From assembly GCF_021369635.1 (NCBI RefSeq), contig NZ_JAJNBZ010000001.1:607237-671236 (forward strand): a stretch of 64,000 nucleotides of DNA. The letters run 5' to 3'. The DNA is from Paenibacillus profundus (GTDB lineage Bacteria; Bacillota; Bacilli; Paenibacillales; Paenibacillaceae). Position numbers and translations under genes: made by a program. The notes beneath the pieces were generated by a model. It worked only from the letters and a program-made list of their open reading frames with translations. It made no database searches and was not told the DNA's origin. The stretch's first letter is position 1; each line of letters starts with the position of its first letter. This document shows positions 9,386 through 18,024 of this stretch, in pieces.

Positions 9386-10969
9386 CTAACCGATTGTAAT
9401 CGTAGTCCCATCAAATCTGGTGAGGGAAAAGCCACAAAAGTCCTCATGATAGGTTTTTTTGTAATCCTGAAGCATTCCTATAGCGACTGCTTCGCCTAAC
9501 TTTAGTCCCTCGATGCCGTCCGATCGCCAGTGGATACCAGCCGCATCGCGGCCAAGAGCAATATTTGCGGCAAATTTGTTTAATTCCCCTCCTATTGTTA
9601 ACAGAGAACCTAAGTAGGGGAGCAATGAGAGTCCATCCGAACTGGCCGCGACGGGATGGGGGATAGGGAACGATTCGTTAAAAAACGCCTTCAGCACAGT
9701 AACCCCAGCCCCAGCTAAGCAGGCGTGACCAGAGGGATAAGCTGGATGGATCGGAGAGCCTTCCGCATAAGCTGCAGGCAGCAGGTAGGATCCAAACTTG
9801 TTGAAGGTCTCGGAAACCGCCTGTGAGTCGAGCAGTTCCGAATTGATTTCGTAATTAGCGGCTCCCGTCAACTGGTTGTGCACACATCCCCCGAATTCCT
9901 CAGGGCGGAGCCGGCGATGGACGAGGAACTTTTGGAACCAAGCGGCATCTAGCGCCGATCTCGCCGTCCGGGCTACCCAATCTAGCACATATGGCGCACC
10001 GAATGTGGAGAAACCGCTCTGGGTTGCAGAGTTAAAATAGGGATTGGCTGGATCTAATGCGTTCTTTCCGTAACTGAGCAGAATGAGACAAGCGCTAAGA
10101 ACCGATTGGTAGGAAAAATCCACATGAACATATTCCCCTAAATCGCGGCCGTTGCGGATATAACGGGAAATGGGATCGTGTACATTTGGCGCATTCGGAG
10201 AGGATCCGTTTTGAATTCGCAGCCACTCTTCATACGACGTCATATGGTCATCGCCGGCAATAGTCGTACGATATCTCTGAACAACAGTTGTGGCTCCGAA
10301 GGGAATGTCCTTCCATAGGAACTGAGAGATATACGGTCCTGCTATGTCACCGGGGGTATCCCCTCTGAACAGGCTGCCAGTGGTGACGGCTCCATTTACT
10401 TTCGGCCCGCGAAAATCGGAAAATACGGTCAGATCCGAAGCGGCCCCCAGGGTTAACGGATGGGTATCATAGTCTGTAAAGGGCACATCGCGGGTCAGCG
10501 CCTGCCAGTAAACTTCCGCCATCTCACTGGCCTCCCAGGAACTGCTGAAAGCCGGTGGTGAAGCTATCCCTAAATGATGACTATCAGGTCCCACCAAATC
10601 AAATGCGTATGAGGCTTGAGGGTTGACGATCTTTACAACCCCGCCTAGCGGAATGGATTCAAAATCCTTACCTGTCTTCAGAGCGGCAATGAATGCATGA
10701 TACGCATTAAGATCTACCTCGCCAAGGCCATTATGCGGCAACCCCTTCGTAAAGCTGCCGATTTTATTCGGATACCTGCTTTCGTCACCATTGCACGGGT
10801 GATCAGGGGAAGGGAGTCTATCTTGCAGTTGGGCTACTGTTGTACGAATTCGCAATGCCTTACGGCGGCGTTCGCAACTATTTAACGGCCCAATCAAGCA
10901 AGCTTGCCTCGGCTTAATAGTTCCATTCCCCTTGCTTGTCTTACTCACGGGCATTTCATCATTTTTCAT
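9386..10969 (-). CDS. Vanadate-dependent haloperoxidase / PAP2-like protein
   Basis: A 527-residue protein with the two-part active site shared by vanadium haloperoxidases and PAP2 acid phosphatases: AYPSGHA (PSGH about 412-415) and GRDAAGIHWRSD (Arg about 474, His about 480). The rest is long and helical, as in bacterial vanadium haloperoxidases and unlike the short membrane-bound PAP2 phosphatases. No signal peptide or membrane segments are seen. Vanadium enzymes use hydrogen peroxide to oxidise halide; whether this one halogenates or is a phosphatase cannot be decided by eye. The ATG at 10969 has AAGGA 7 bases upstream. It is transcribed away from the marR gene. Confidence 0.78.
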   Translation of the reverse strand: MKNDEMPVSKTSKGNGTIKPRQACLIGPLNSCERRRKALRIRTTVAQLQDRLPSPDHPCNGDESRYPNKIGSFTKGLPHNGLGEVDLNAYHAFIAALKTGKDFESIPLGGVVKIVNPQASYAFDLVGPDSHHLGIASPPAFSSSWEASEMAEVYWQALTRDVPFTDYDTHPLTLGAASDLTVFSDFRGPKVNGAVTTGSLFRGDTPGDIAGPYISQFLWKDIPFGATTVVQRYRTTIAGDDHMTSYEEWLRIQNGSSPNAPNVHDPISRYIRNGRDLGEYVHVDFSYQSVLSACLILLSYGKNALDPANPYFNSATQSGFSTFGAPYVLDWVARTARSALDAAWFQKFLVHRRLRPEEFGGCVHNQLTGAANYEINSELLDSQAVSETFNKFGSYLLPAAYAEGSPIHPAYPSGHACLAGAGVTVLKAFFNESFPIPHPVAASSDGLSLLPYLGSLLTIGGELNKFAANIALGRDAAGIHWRSDGIEGLKLGEAVAIGMLQDYKKTYHEDFCGFSLTRFDGTTITIG

Positions 10970-11165
10970 TCTATCATCCTTTCGTAAAGAGATGGTTCTG
11001 CGCTTGAGTAAAAAATGATGGGATGTACCATTCAGGTGTTGGTTCATTATATTCTTCTACAAGATAGGAGAATGGGGTCTTGTACGATATTATTGGCCGC
11101 TTTTCATAGGCTGGAAATAGAGATAGAGGGGAATAACGGAAAAAATAGTTCAATAAACACAAGGG

Positions 11166-11217
11166 TTGCAATAAAAAGAAAAATCGATTATATTAGCTTA
11201 TAGTTAGATAATCTAAT
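11166..11217 (+). promoter_or_regulatory. marR promoter with palindromic operator
   Basis: A TTGCAA -35 (11166-11171) and a TATATT -10 (11189-11194) are 17 bases apart. A 17-bp site, TAGTTAGATAATCTAAT (11201-11217), with the palindromic core TTAGATAATCTAA, lies at the start of transcription. The same sequence occurs inverted at 11808-11824 on the other side of marR, which points to the gene's own repressor as the binding protein. Confidence 0.75.
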
Positions 11218-11235
11218 TGTAATCAGGGTGATGGA

Positions 11236-11790
11236 ATGAGAAAGAAGATTGAGAAGGAGCATGTGGGTGAACAGCAGCTGCCCAGATTGGGCGTTGCTCC
11301 TTACTTGGAGCTTATGGGGAAAACCGCTTCTAAGGATACCAATCAAGCATCAGCTCATATGGGTTTACTGCTGCTATGGATTGGCGATAACATCCAGGAT
11401 ATGATGGATTTAAACCTGTCTTCATTCGGAATTACAGAAAGCAAGCTGGACCTGTTGCTGTTGCTGATTCTGCATCAAGATAAAGAGGGGATTACCCCTT
11501 CATCTATCGCAGGTCGGCTTGGAATCCGGCGCGCTTCAGCAACAGCTCTGCTCGATTGGCTAGAGAAAAGAAACTGGATTGAACGTAAGACGAATGAAAA
11601 CAATCGTCGTATGGTTCATGTCCACATTACGCCAGAAGGCCGTAATCTGGTTGATCAGATACTGCCAACATTTTGGTCAACTTGCGACTCATTCATCAGT
11701 GATTTGGAGGTTGAGGAGCAAGTGGTGCTGAAGAAAATATTGATGAAGCTGAATGGAAGCTTAGAGAGAAGATTGGGAGTGGGAAGATAA
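11236..11790 (+). CDS. MarR-family transcriptional regulator
   Basis: A 184-residue winged-helix protein. A helical N-terminus is followed by the DNA-binding core (about 95-145): ITPSSIAGRLGIRRASATALLDWLEKRNWIERK, then the wing with NNRRMVHVHITPEGR. This is the standard MarR layout of dimerisation helices around a wHTH, with about 40 extra N-terminal residues. MarR proteins usually repress neighbouring efflux or stress genes and release DNA on binding a small phenolic or antibiotic ligand. Matching 17-bp palindromes sit before this gene and between it and the ABC exporter relic, so it likely represses both. The downstream MFS exporter may be under the same control. Confidence 0.88.
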   Translation: MRKKIEKEHVGEQQLPRLGVAPYLELMGKTASKDTNQASAHMGLLLLWIGDNIQDMMDLNLSSFGITESKLDLLLLLILHQDKEGITPSSIAGRLGIRRASATALLDWLEKRNWIERKTNENNRRMVHVHITPEGRNLVDQILPTFWSTCDSFISDLEVEEQVVLKKILMKLNGSLERRLGVGR

Positions 11791-11807
11791 ATTTTTTTAG
11801 CATTATA

Positions 11808-11824
11808 ATTAGATTATCTAACTA
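11808..11824. promoter_or_regulatory. Second MarR operator
   Basis: ATTAGATTATCTAACTA is the exact reverse complement of the site at 11201-11217. It stands in front of the ABC exporter remnant, where it would have controlled that gene and perhaps still controls the MFS gene. Confidence 0.75.
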
Positions 11825-11843
11825 TATGTCGAGCTTGAAATGA

Positions 11844-12672
11844 GTGGTGAATGGAAACATACGTTGGAGAAAGGAGAAATCCAAGCAACTTACAGAAAAG
11901 AAAACGAAGGGGATGGTTGAGGAGCATTTTGTGGCATGGGGGATGTTTCGTTATACATTTTCGGAAGTACGGGCGGAGTGGAAACTTATTATATTAACGG
12001 CAGTATCCATCCTGTCCATTTCAATTCTTGAATTTTCCATTCCTCAAATGACGAAAGCAATCATTGATGAGATGATTCCGAATCAAGACTTGCGGGCCTT
12101 ATTCATTACAGGGCTGAATTACATCGGCATGGCCATCGTTTTGTTGTTTGGAGCTTGGCAGGCGATCAATCAATTGATTTCGATTGGAGACATTGTAGCA
12201 TATCTGGCTTATTTGCGTCTGCTGCAGGGCCCAATTCGTTCTTTTAGCCGATTGGTAAATAAAATTCAACAATCGGCTGCGGCGTATGAACGTATTCAGG
12301 AAGTGATGAAAATTGTACCGGAGATTCGCGATAAGGAAAATGCTGTCCGCTTAGCGTCGATGAAGGGGATATTGTCTTCGAGGATGTGGATTTTGCCTAT
12401 GAACCGCAAAAGCCGGTTCTGCATAACTTCTATTTACGACTGTATCCGGGTCAATCAACGGCGCTTGTTGGCTCCTCAGGATCAGGGAAATCAACGATCG
12501 CTCATCTGATCGCCCGCCTATATGATGTACAAAAAGGCTGTATCAGATTATTGTGCTGGAGAAAGGGAGAATTGTGGAAACGGGGACACATGAAGCCTTG
12601 CTTCGCCGCTCTGGCCACTACAAGGCATTATATGAGATGCAATTTCCGCAAGTCAGAACAACGATCATTTGA
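11844..12672 (+). pseudogene. Multidrug ABC exporter (half-transporter), deleted and frameshifted
   Basis: Fragments of one ABC half-exporter lie in order. A first transmembrane segment (about 11910-12115, MVEEHFVAW onward) jumps straight to the last transmembrane helices (AIVLLFGAWQAINQLISIGD) and the linker, losing perhaps 150 residues. A one-base loss near 12365 shifts into the nucleotide-binding domain, VDFAYEPQKPVL with Walker A GSSGSGKST (about 12470-12500). After YDVQKG a second deletion removes Q-loop, LSGGQ signature, Walker B and H-loop, and the reading resumes in another frame at [19 protein letters not shown], ending at TGA 12672. It cannot work as a pump. A marR-ABC-ABC operon is a common resistance layout; here only wreckage of the exporter remains. 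Confidence 0.85.
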
Positions 12673-12698
12673 AAACTTGAAAATAAGAGGTGTTTATA

Positions 12699-13913
12699 AT
12701 GACTCAGTTAAGCAATCAATCCGCTGTGCGCCGGAACTACTCACTGATGACAGCGGTGCTGTGCTGGTCGGGAATGGTGGTCATGTGCAGCTTGTACGTA
12801 ACCATTCCCCTGATTTCCGTGTTTGCCACCACATTTGGCATTACCACTACACATGCGGCGGCGACAGGCAGTATTTTTTCACTCGGCTTTGCCGTGGGAT
12901 GCCTGATTTATGGCGCGCTGTCTGATAAATATGGCCGCAAAAGAGTAATATTTATCGGACTTATCGCATTAACCATTATCTCATTGCTGCTCGGAATGGT
13001 TCACAGCTTAACATGGCTTATTGTTCTGAGAGGACTGCAGGGGGCGGCTGCGGCGACATTTTCTCCTGTTGCTTTGGCCTATGCGGTAGAGATGTTTCCA
13101 GCAGAGAAGCGGGTAACCACCATCGGATTTATCAGCACTGGATTCCTGGTTGCGGGAATTGTTGGCCAGGTCATCAGCGGTCTCATCAGTCAGCAATATG
13201 GATGGAACGCTATCTTCTATCTGCTTGCAGCAGTGTATGCAATTACTTCGCTTCTAGTACTGTGGCTGTTGCCAAAGGGAGAAATCCATCAGGCGCATGC
13301 CAACGTGTGGGAACCCATCAAGCACATCGGAAAGGTATTTAGCCAGAAAAATCTAGTACTGAGTTATCTGGTGGCGCTTGTGCTGCTAATGTCTTTTGTG
13401 AGTATGTATACTGTGCTAGGCACTTATCTGAGCGGTCCAGCGTTCGGGCTGGGCAAGCAGGAAATTCTATACGTTCGTTCCTTTGGAGTACTTGGCATGA
13501 TGATTTCACCGTTTGCAGGGCGGCTCGCCAAGCGGTTTGGTGTACGATCCGTGTTGCGGGGCGGCTTGGCCCTAGCTATACTTGGACTCTCTTCATTGGG
13601 CTTCATATCTAACCTGCCGCTGCTGCTGGTAATGAGCCTAATCTTTGTAACGGGGATTGCGCTTACCGTTCCTTCATTGGTTGCGCTCGTTGGCCAATTG
13701 GGCGGGAAATCGCGCGGTATAGCGGTGTCGGTGTATACTTTTGTCCTGTTTGCAGGAACGAGCTTAGGCCCAATTTTGTCTATTCAATTCATGAAGACAG
13801 GCAGTTTTGCGATCACTTTTCTTTTGCTTGCGCTCGTGCTAGGCATTGGCTTGCTTGCGGCTTGTTTGATTCATCGGGACACGCCGATGAATATCAAATC
13901 TGAAGTGCGCTAA
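12699..13913 (+). CDS. MFS transporter (probable drug exporter)
   Basis: A 404-residue, about 12-helix major facilitator protein. The loop 2-3 signature GALSDKYGRKRVIF (about 70-83) is intact and a second, weaker copy GRLAKRFGVRS lies in the other half. Short loops and length match the DHA1-type drug:proton antiporters; the substrate is unknown. The ATG at 12699 has AAGAGG 8 bases upstream, preferred over the in-frame GTG at 12690. It lies 26 bases after the ABC exporter relic and in the same direction, so it may now be the working efflux gene of the MarR-controlled unit. Confidence 0.82.
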   Translation: MTQLSNQSAVRRNYSLMTAVLCWSGMVVMCSLYVTIPLISVFATTFGITTTHAAATGSIFSLGFAVGCLIYGALSDKYGRKRVIFIGLIALTIISLLLGMVHSLTWLIVLRGLQGAAAATFSPVALAYAVEMFPAEKRVTTIGFISTGFLVAGIVGQVISGLISQQYGWNAIFYLLAAVYAITSLLVLWLLPKGEIHQAHANVWEPIKHIGKVFSQKNLVLSYLVALVLLMSFVSMYTVLGTYLSGPAFGLGKQEILYVRSFGVLGMMISPFAGRLAKRFGVRSVLRGGLALAILGLSSLGFISNLPLLLVMSLIFVTGIALTVPSLVALVGQLGGKSRGIAVSVYTFVLFAGTSLGPILSIQFMKTGSFAITFLLLALVLGIGLLAACLIHRDTPMNIKSEVR

Positions 13914-14009
13914 CAGGAAAACGCTTTGTTCATTTGCGGCTTTTTTTGTTAATAAGAGAGGAATGACCCTAACACCGCGTAGTGAATTTCACAATATTGA
14001 CACCTATAT

Positions 14010-14032
14010 ACTATAGGGGGGTGTGGTATAGT
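14010..14032. promoter_or_regulatory. Candidate CsoR/FrmR-type operator
   Basis: ACTATA and TATAGT form a perfect inverted repeat around an 11-base G-rich spacer (GGGGGGTGTGG). AT-rich half-sites around a G-tract are the style of sites bound by CsoR/RcnR/FrmR repressors, which sense metals, sulfur species or formaldehyde. It lies 46 bases before the DJ-1/PfpI gene. A TTGACA at 13997 is 24 bases from the TATAGT, too far for a normal promoter. No such repressor is encoded in the window. Confidence 0.35.
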
Positions 14033-14077
14033 TTGCTTGAAGACGAATTAAACATCATGCTTTAGGGAGAGATGATC

Positions 14078-14734
14078 ATGGATATCGCAGTCATGCTTTA
14101 TGATGGAATCACAGCATTAGATACAATTGGTCCATATGAAGTATTTGCTGCTACAATGAAAAGTAACGTGAAATTTGTCGCCAAGAAAAAAGGGTTAATT
14201 AAACTGGATTCAAAAATGGGTTGTTTGCATGCTGATTACAGCTTTTCTGAAGTTACTTCAGCTGATATTCTCGTCGTTCCTGGCTGTAGTCCGCCTAATT
14301 ATAAAACTCCGATGAATGACGAAGAAACTCTGAATTGGATTCGCCAATTACATGAGACCACGAAATGGACTACTTCGGTTTGTACCGGCTCTCTGATCTT
14401 GAGCGCCGCAGGCTTGTTGAATGGAGCGAAGGCTACCACTCATTGGAGCTCCTTCGACCTGCTCCATTCTCTTGGAGCCATTCCAACAGATGACAGAGTG
14501 GTTCGCCATGGCAAAATCATAACAGCAGCCGGTGTCTCCTCCGGTATCGACATGGCACTCCAATTAGTAGCATGGGAATTGGGGGAAGATAAGAGCAAAG
14601 GAGTCCAGTTGATTTTGGAATACGATCCTAAGCCTCCATTTGATACGGGTTCAACTAAGAAAGCACCGGCGCCATTGGTAGAACAGATAAGCGGGATGCT
14701 TCAAGAGCTTTCAAAGCAAGAGCCCGATTTGTAA
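14078..14734 (+). CDS. DJ-1/PfpI-family protein
   Basis: A 218-residue protein of the class I glutamine amidotransferase-like DJ-1/PfpI family. It has MLYDGITALDTIGPYEVF at the N-terminus and the nucleophile elbow SVCTGSLIL with Cys102. The following ATTHWSSFDLL and ITAAGVSSGIDMALQLV segments are typical of the isonitrile hydratase (InhA) and ThiJ branch. Members hydrate isonitriles, detoxify carbonyls or act as chaperones; the exact role here is open. An AGGGAGAG box fits ATG 14078 (6 bases) better than the ATG at 14072. It has its own terminator and a possible CsoR-type operator upstream, which would suit a stress-response gene. Confidence 0.82.
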   Translation: MDIAVMLYDGITALDTIGPYEVFAATMKSNVKFVAKKKGLIKLDSKMGCLHADYSFSEVTSADILVVPGCSPPNYKTPMNDEETLNWIRQLHETTKWTTSVCTGSLILSAAGLLNGAKATTHWSSFDLLHSLGAIPTDDRVVRHGKIITAAGVSSGIDMALQLVAWELGEDKSKGVQLILEYDPKPPFDTGSTKKAPAPLVEQISGMLQELSKQEPDL

Positions 14735-14768
14735 ATCACATATATGTCAGTCACGGTCTGAAAAAAAA

Positions 14769-14796
14769 TGCATGTTGCTGCGACATGCGTTTTTTT
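14769..14796 (+). terminator. Intrinsic terminator after the DJ-1/PfpI gene
   Basis: GCATGT/ACATGC form a 6-bp stem with a 7-base loop, followed by GTTTTTTT and preceded by an A-run. It may act in both directions. Confidence 0.8.
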
Positions 14797-14829
14797 GTTG
14801 CCCTCTTATTCGTTATTTCACCATACTCT

Positions 14830-15112
14830 CACGGATGGAAGCCGCCGCTTCTGGCCTTCAATCGCCGTTACGTACCTTGGACGACCTGCACGCCTTCCGG
14901 AAACAGGCTTGTCAAAGGCAGAGGGCGATGTCCGCTTCTCCAGCGGGGGGCTTGAACAGCAGCACTTTGCGAAAATGATGCGGCTCTTTGTTGATTAAGA
15001 TGAGACGCAGGGACTTGCCGTTCGCTTTGTTCGCGAAAGCTTGCTGCAGCGCTTTGACAGCGTTGATGCCAGCGTAGCCGCCCCCGATGACAATACAGGT
15101 TATTTCTTTCAT
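14830..15112 (-). pseudogene. N-terminal remnant of type II NADH dehydrogenase
   Basis: From ATG 15112 (AAGGAG 9 bases upstream) the minus strand encodes ITCIVIGGGYAGINAVKAL, the FAD-binding GxGxxG motif of NDH-2-like flavoproteins, then LILINKEPHHFRKVLL and PPAGEADIAL before a stop at 14912. In a shifted frame just beyond, GVQVVQG...VTAIEGQKR continues the same family's sequence. The rest of the about 390-residue protein is gone. It is a broken gene with frameshift and truncation. Confidence 0.75.
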
Positions 15113-15220
15113 CGTAAACATCTCCTTGTTATGGTTTGCACATATAACGAGGAGTGAGGGAGTTTTGTGACAAGGGGGCGGAGAATAGGGAATATGCTTG
15201 TGGCGAAACGTATCCGCCGA

Positions 15221-15254
15221 TTCGTGCTTTTGGCCACTCTCCCAAATGTTCAGG
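15221..15254. repeat. Dispersed 34-bp repeat, copy 2
   Basis: This partner of 3425-3458 has 3 differences over 34 bases. It lies in the gap before the DapA-like gene. The minus-strand translation is PEHLGEWPKARI. Confidence 0.6.
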
Positions 15255-15431
15255 TAGGCAGTAGCTTGTGCAATTTGTTACAATATCTCCATAAAGGAAG
15301 ATTGTAAATGCCGGGGAGCCGTGATATCTTTAAGTTGCAGAGTGAGTTATCGGTATCTCATTTTGTATTGCTTGGATTGTAAGTTTTTTCACAATATAAA
15401 ATTTGAAGCATTGGCAAAGGAGCGAGTAGAT

Positions 15432-16358
15432 ATGCAACACTACAGGTTACATGGCATCGTCCCTCCAGTCATTACGGTAGTTAATTCATCCGGAGCTTTG
15501 GATCGGCCGGGCATGGGCCGCATGATCGATCATTTGATCGCCTCCGGCGTGCACGGGTTGTTTTTCCTCGGTTCGGCGGGGGAATGCTTCCATCTATCGA
15601 AGGAGCTCAGACAAGAGGTTGCGGAGTTCGCCGTGTCGTATGTGAATGGGCGCCTGCCGGTGCTGATCGGCATCGGTTCGACGAGCACGGCGGAAGCGGT
15701 GGATTACGGCAAGCACGCGGAAGCCATGGGGGCGGACGGGGTGGTTGTCATCAACCCGTATTTTGCGAAGCTGAGCGACGAGCTGTTGTTCCGCCATTAT
15801 GCGGATATAGCGGAGGCCGTCAGTGTGCCAATCTACATATATAATTTTCCGGCGTTGACGGGGCAGGATGTGAAGGTGGATCTGGTCAAGGATTTGGCCT
15901 TGACGTACCCGAACATCGTCGGCATTAAGGAGACGGTCGACCGTGTGGAGCCGGTTCTGGAAGCCATCGCGAAGGTAAAGAGCGTGCGCCCGGATTTCCA
16001 GGTGTTCGCTGGTTATGATCATCATTTGCTGGAAACGCTGATTGCGGGCGGCGACGGAGTTGTTCCGGCGAGCGCTAACTTCGCGCCGCATCTGACGTGC
16101 GGGCTGTATGACGCTTATCGGCGCAGCGATTTTGCGATGGTTCAGGATCTGCAGCGGAAGCTGTTCCGCGTCGTGACCGAGGTGTATGCGGTGGATACGC
16201 CGTTTTTCAATGTGTTGAAGGAAGCGGTCCGAGCCACTGGCGTGGATATTCCGACCGATGTGTTGCCACCGGCACGCTCGCTGTCGCAGGAGAAGAAGGT
16301 GGAGCTCGATCGTCTGTTGAAAAAATATGATCTGATTCGGGTTATACAGCATACTTGA
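15432..16358 (+). CDS. DapA-family aldolase/lyase
   Basis: A 308-residue TIM-barrel enzyme of the dihydrodipicolinate synthase/N-acetylneuraminate lyase family. The catalytic lysine is K166 in GIKET and the tyrosine Y137 in YNFP. A GSAGECFHLS segment occupies the place of the GTTGE substrate loop, and DGVVVINPYF is conserved. The GSAGE loop and overall divergence suggest a relative that acts on another 2-oxo acid or sugar acid rather than DapA proper, which usually has a GTTGE loop. The ATG at 15432 is preceded by AAAGGAG; the longer frame from 15321 has none. It stands alone and ends at a strong terminator. Confidence 0.82.
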   Translation: MQHYRLHGIVPPVITVVNSSGALDRPGMGRMIDHLIASGVHGLFFLGSAGECFHLSKELRQEVAEFAVSYVNGRLPVLIGIGSTSTAEAVDYGKHAEAMGADGVVVINPYFAKLSDELLFRHYADIAEAVSVPIYIYNFPALTGQDVKVDLVKDLALTYPNIVGIKETVDRVEPVLEAIAKVKSVRPDFQVFAGYDHHLLETLIAGGDGVVPASANFAPHLTCGLYDAYRRSDFAMVQDLQRKLFRVVTEVYAVDTPFFNVLKEAVRATGVDIPTDVLPPARSLSQEKKVELDRLLKKYDLIRVIQHT

Positions 16359-16709
16359 CATCGTGAGGAAAGCGGATTCTGTTGATGGTGTTTCAGCTCT
16401 GTTGACGATCAGTCTAAGGTTGCGGCTGTGCTCAAGATACTTGAAGTACTTGATTGTTTAACACGCAGAAAAGACGATCTTATAAAAAGTTTATTTAAAA
16501 GATTTTTGTTTAAATAATGGTTGTTCCCTATATTCTGTCAGGGAACAACCATTTTTTTAGGAGTTAGAATAACCATAGAGCAGCAGACTTTCTATCTTGA
16601 CGATAAAGTGTATCTCTATTCCACATGAGGAGCTGCCAAACCCAAACATTTTGCTAGGCGCCTCGGGCTGATCACCGATTATTGTAAAGAGAATCACATT
16701 CCGATGGAA
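16359..16709. other. Gene-free stretch with a coding scrap
   Basis: Apart from the terminator at 16517, a plus-strand frame at about 16628-16720 reads KHFARRLGLITDYCKENHIP and looks like a fragment of a lost gene without start codon. I do not recognise the family. Confidence 0.3.
16517..16559 (+). terminator. Strong intrinsic terminator after the DapA-like gene
   Basis: A 13-bp perfect stem (ATGGTTGTTCCCT at 16517-16529 with its complement at 16540-16552) and a 10-base loop are followed by seven Ts. Confidence 0.92.
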
Positions 16710-17348
16710 TTACCGATTAACGGGCTTGTTGCTCTCATTCTTGGGAAAAAGCAAATAAGAGAAACTAATGATCCCATCCAGAAGCAAGAAAGCCAACCAA
16801 ATTTTATTGACTTGAACTAAAGCATAATTGTTCTGAAATTGTTCTTGCAGCCACGGGATCAACTCTGCTGACGAAATCGGATGAGACTCCTGATTGACCG
16901 CATACAACATGAGGTAGAATACTGCATGTACCCCTAAAAACAGGATTACGTGAAGACTAAAAACTTTTAATTCTTCCTTGGCTTTCGCCATTCCATACCG
17001 TTTATTTTCCTGTGAATCCATGATCGGTTTTCCTTTTATTCTTGCAATCGTTCTATAAATGAATCGGTCTACCTTTTTCAAATCATACTTTCCAAGGACG
17101 AGCGTATACAGAATGATAATGACGATGACGATTTGAAAGATCGATAGCTTGCCGGTTTGCCTTAAATCCAATACCCCTAGATATAGAATCCACAGCTCAT
17201 TGACAAGAGTCAGAATAAACACAAGAAGCGCAGCCTTGGGCTTATCGAACCAATACCGCAATGTGGTTGCAATAAATAAGGAAACCCAAAAAAAAATTTC
17301 AGCGATAATCAACAAATTCCAGCGATAATCAATGATAAACTGAATCAC
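16710..17348 (-). CDS. Integral membrane protein of unknown function
   Basis: A 212-residue protein with about five hydrophobic helices: near residues 10-30, 38-58, 70-88, 130-150 and 182-200. A basic, charged cytoplasmic-looking loop (KKVDRFIYRTIARIKGK, about 92-125) lies between helices 3 and 4. No catalytic or transport signature is visible. The start is GTG at 17348 with GGGAGG and AAGGGA upstream on the minus strand. I do not recognise the family. It is transcribed towards the DapA-like gene. Confidence 0.6.
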   Translation of the reverse strand: MIQFIIDYRWNLLIIAEIFFWVSLFIATTLRYWFDKPKAALLVFILTLVNELWILYLGVLDLRQTGKLSIFQIVIVIIILYTLVLGKYDLKKVDRFIYRTIARIKGKPIMDSQENKRYGMAKAKEELKVFSLHVILFLGVHAVFYLMLYAVNQESHPISSAELIPWLQEQFQNNYALVQVNKIWLAFLLLDGIISFSYLLFPKNESNKPVNR

Positions 17349-17805
17349 GTTAATCCCTTACCTCCCACTATAAAATAGCCTCTGGGCATTCGCCAAGGCA
17401 GATGGAGCATGGGATTTCTTGTATACTTACTTTCATCCCACCTTCTTGGGTAAAATTTTTATTATTCCAACTTGTGAACTGGAAATTAAGTTAGAAAAGT
17501 TGTTGGCGTGAGGAAGGGGTTATTTTCTCGTCATTGTTGTTTCCTTGAAATCCATAGTTTGAGCCACGTGTATTTACTGGCAATGTCTGCTCCGATAACT
17601 AAGCTCCCGGTACGAGCTATCCTTCTTATAAAACGTCAACAATCCCAATTTACCATATATTTCTGAGAGTGTGAATAAAGCGAATGTCTAAGGTATAAAA
17701 CATAAAAATAAGCGCCGTTGGGCGGCTACGGCAGGATGTGGCGGCATTCTGGAAGTTTGTGCAGCAGGTAGCGCAGGAGTCGGGGACGATTCGCTGTGCT
17801 GCTGG

Positions 17806-17911
17806 TCGGTCGCTGGACGAATGGCGCACCGATCCTGCGCGCGTCATAGAAGGATGATAAGGCATTGGCCGAGAACAAACTAGCGAATAATCTCTTTTTG
17901 TTCGTGGAAGA
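17806..17911. repeat. 106-bp imperfect direct repeat, left copy
   Basis: Ungapped alignment with 61949-62054 gives 87 identities out of 106 (82%). The two copies have the same orientation and bracket the PrnB-like gene, the NRPS and the chitosanase. Translated, the left copy continues the coding scrap upstream (RSLDEWRTDPARVIEG against RSLAERRTAPTRDLEG on the right), so the repeat is probably two relics of one gene family. Confidence 0.75.
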
Positions 17912-18024
17912 TTAGAAACGAGAGCATTATGCACAGCACAACAGTACGTAAGTTCGTGTTGATTTGATGTTGATGTGGTTCACCCGTTAGAAATACATGT
18001 CACAAAATGTTCAAAAGGATAAAA

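Noticed and set aside
13997..14032. TTGACA and TATAGT as a promoter before the DJ-1/PfpI gene
   Set aside because: The spacing of 24 bases is too long for a standard promoter; the TATAGT fits better as one arm of an inverted repeat.
14768..14998. Plus-strand frames across the NDH-2 remnant
   Set aside because: The minus strand carries clear flavoprotein sequence; the plus-strand frames are its shadow and overlap a terminator.
15594..16361. 255-codon minus-strand frame over the DapA-like gene
   Set aside because: Antisense of a well-supported family gene; the translation has biased composition and no known motif.
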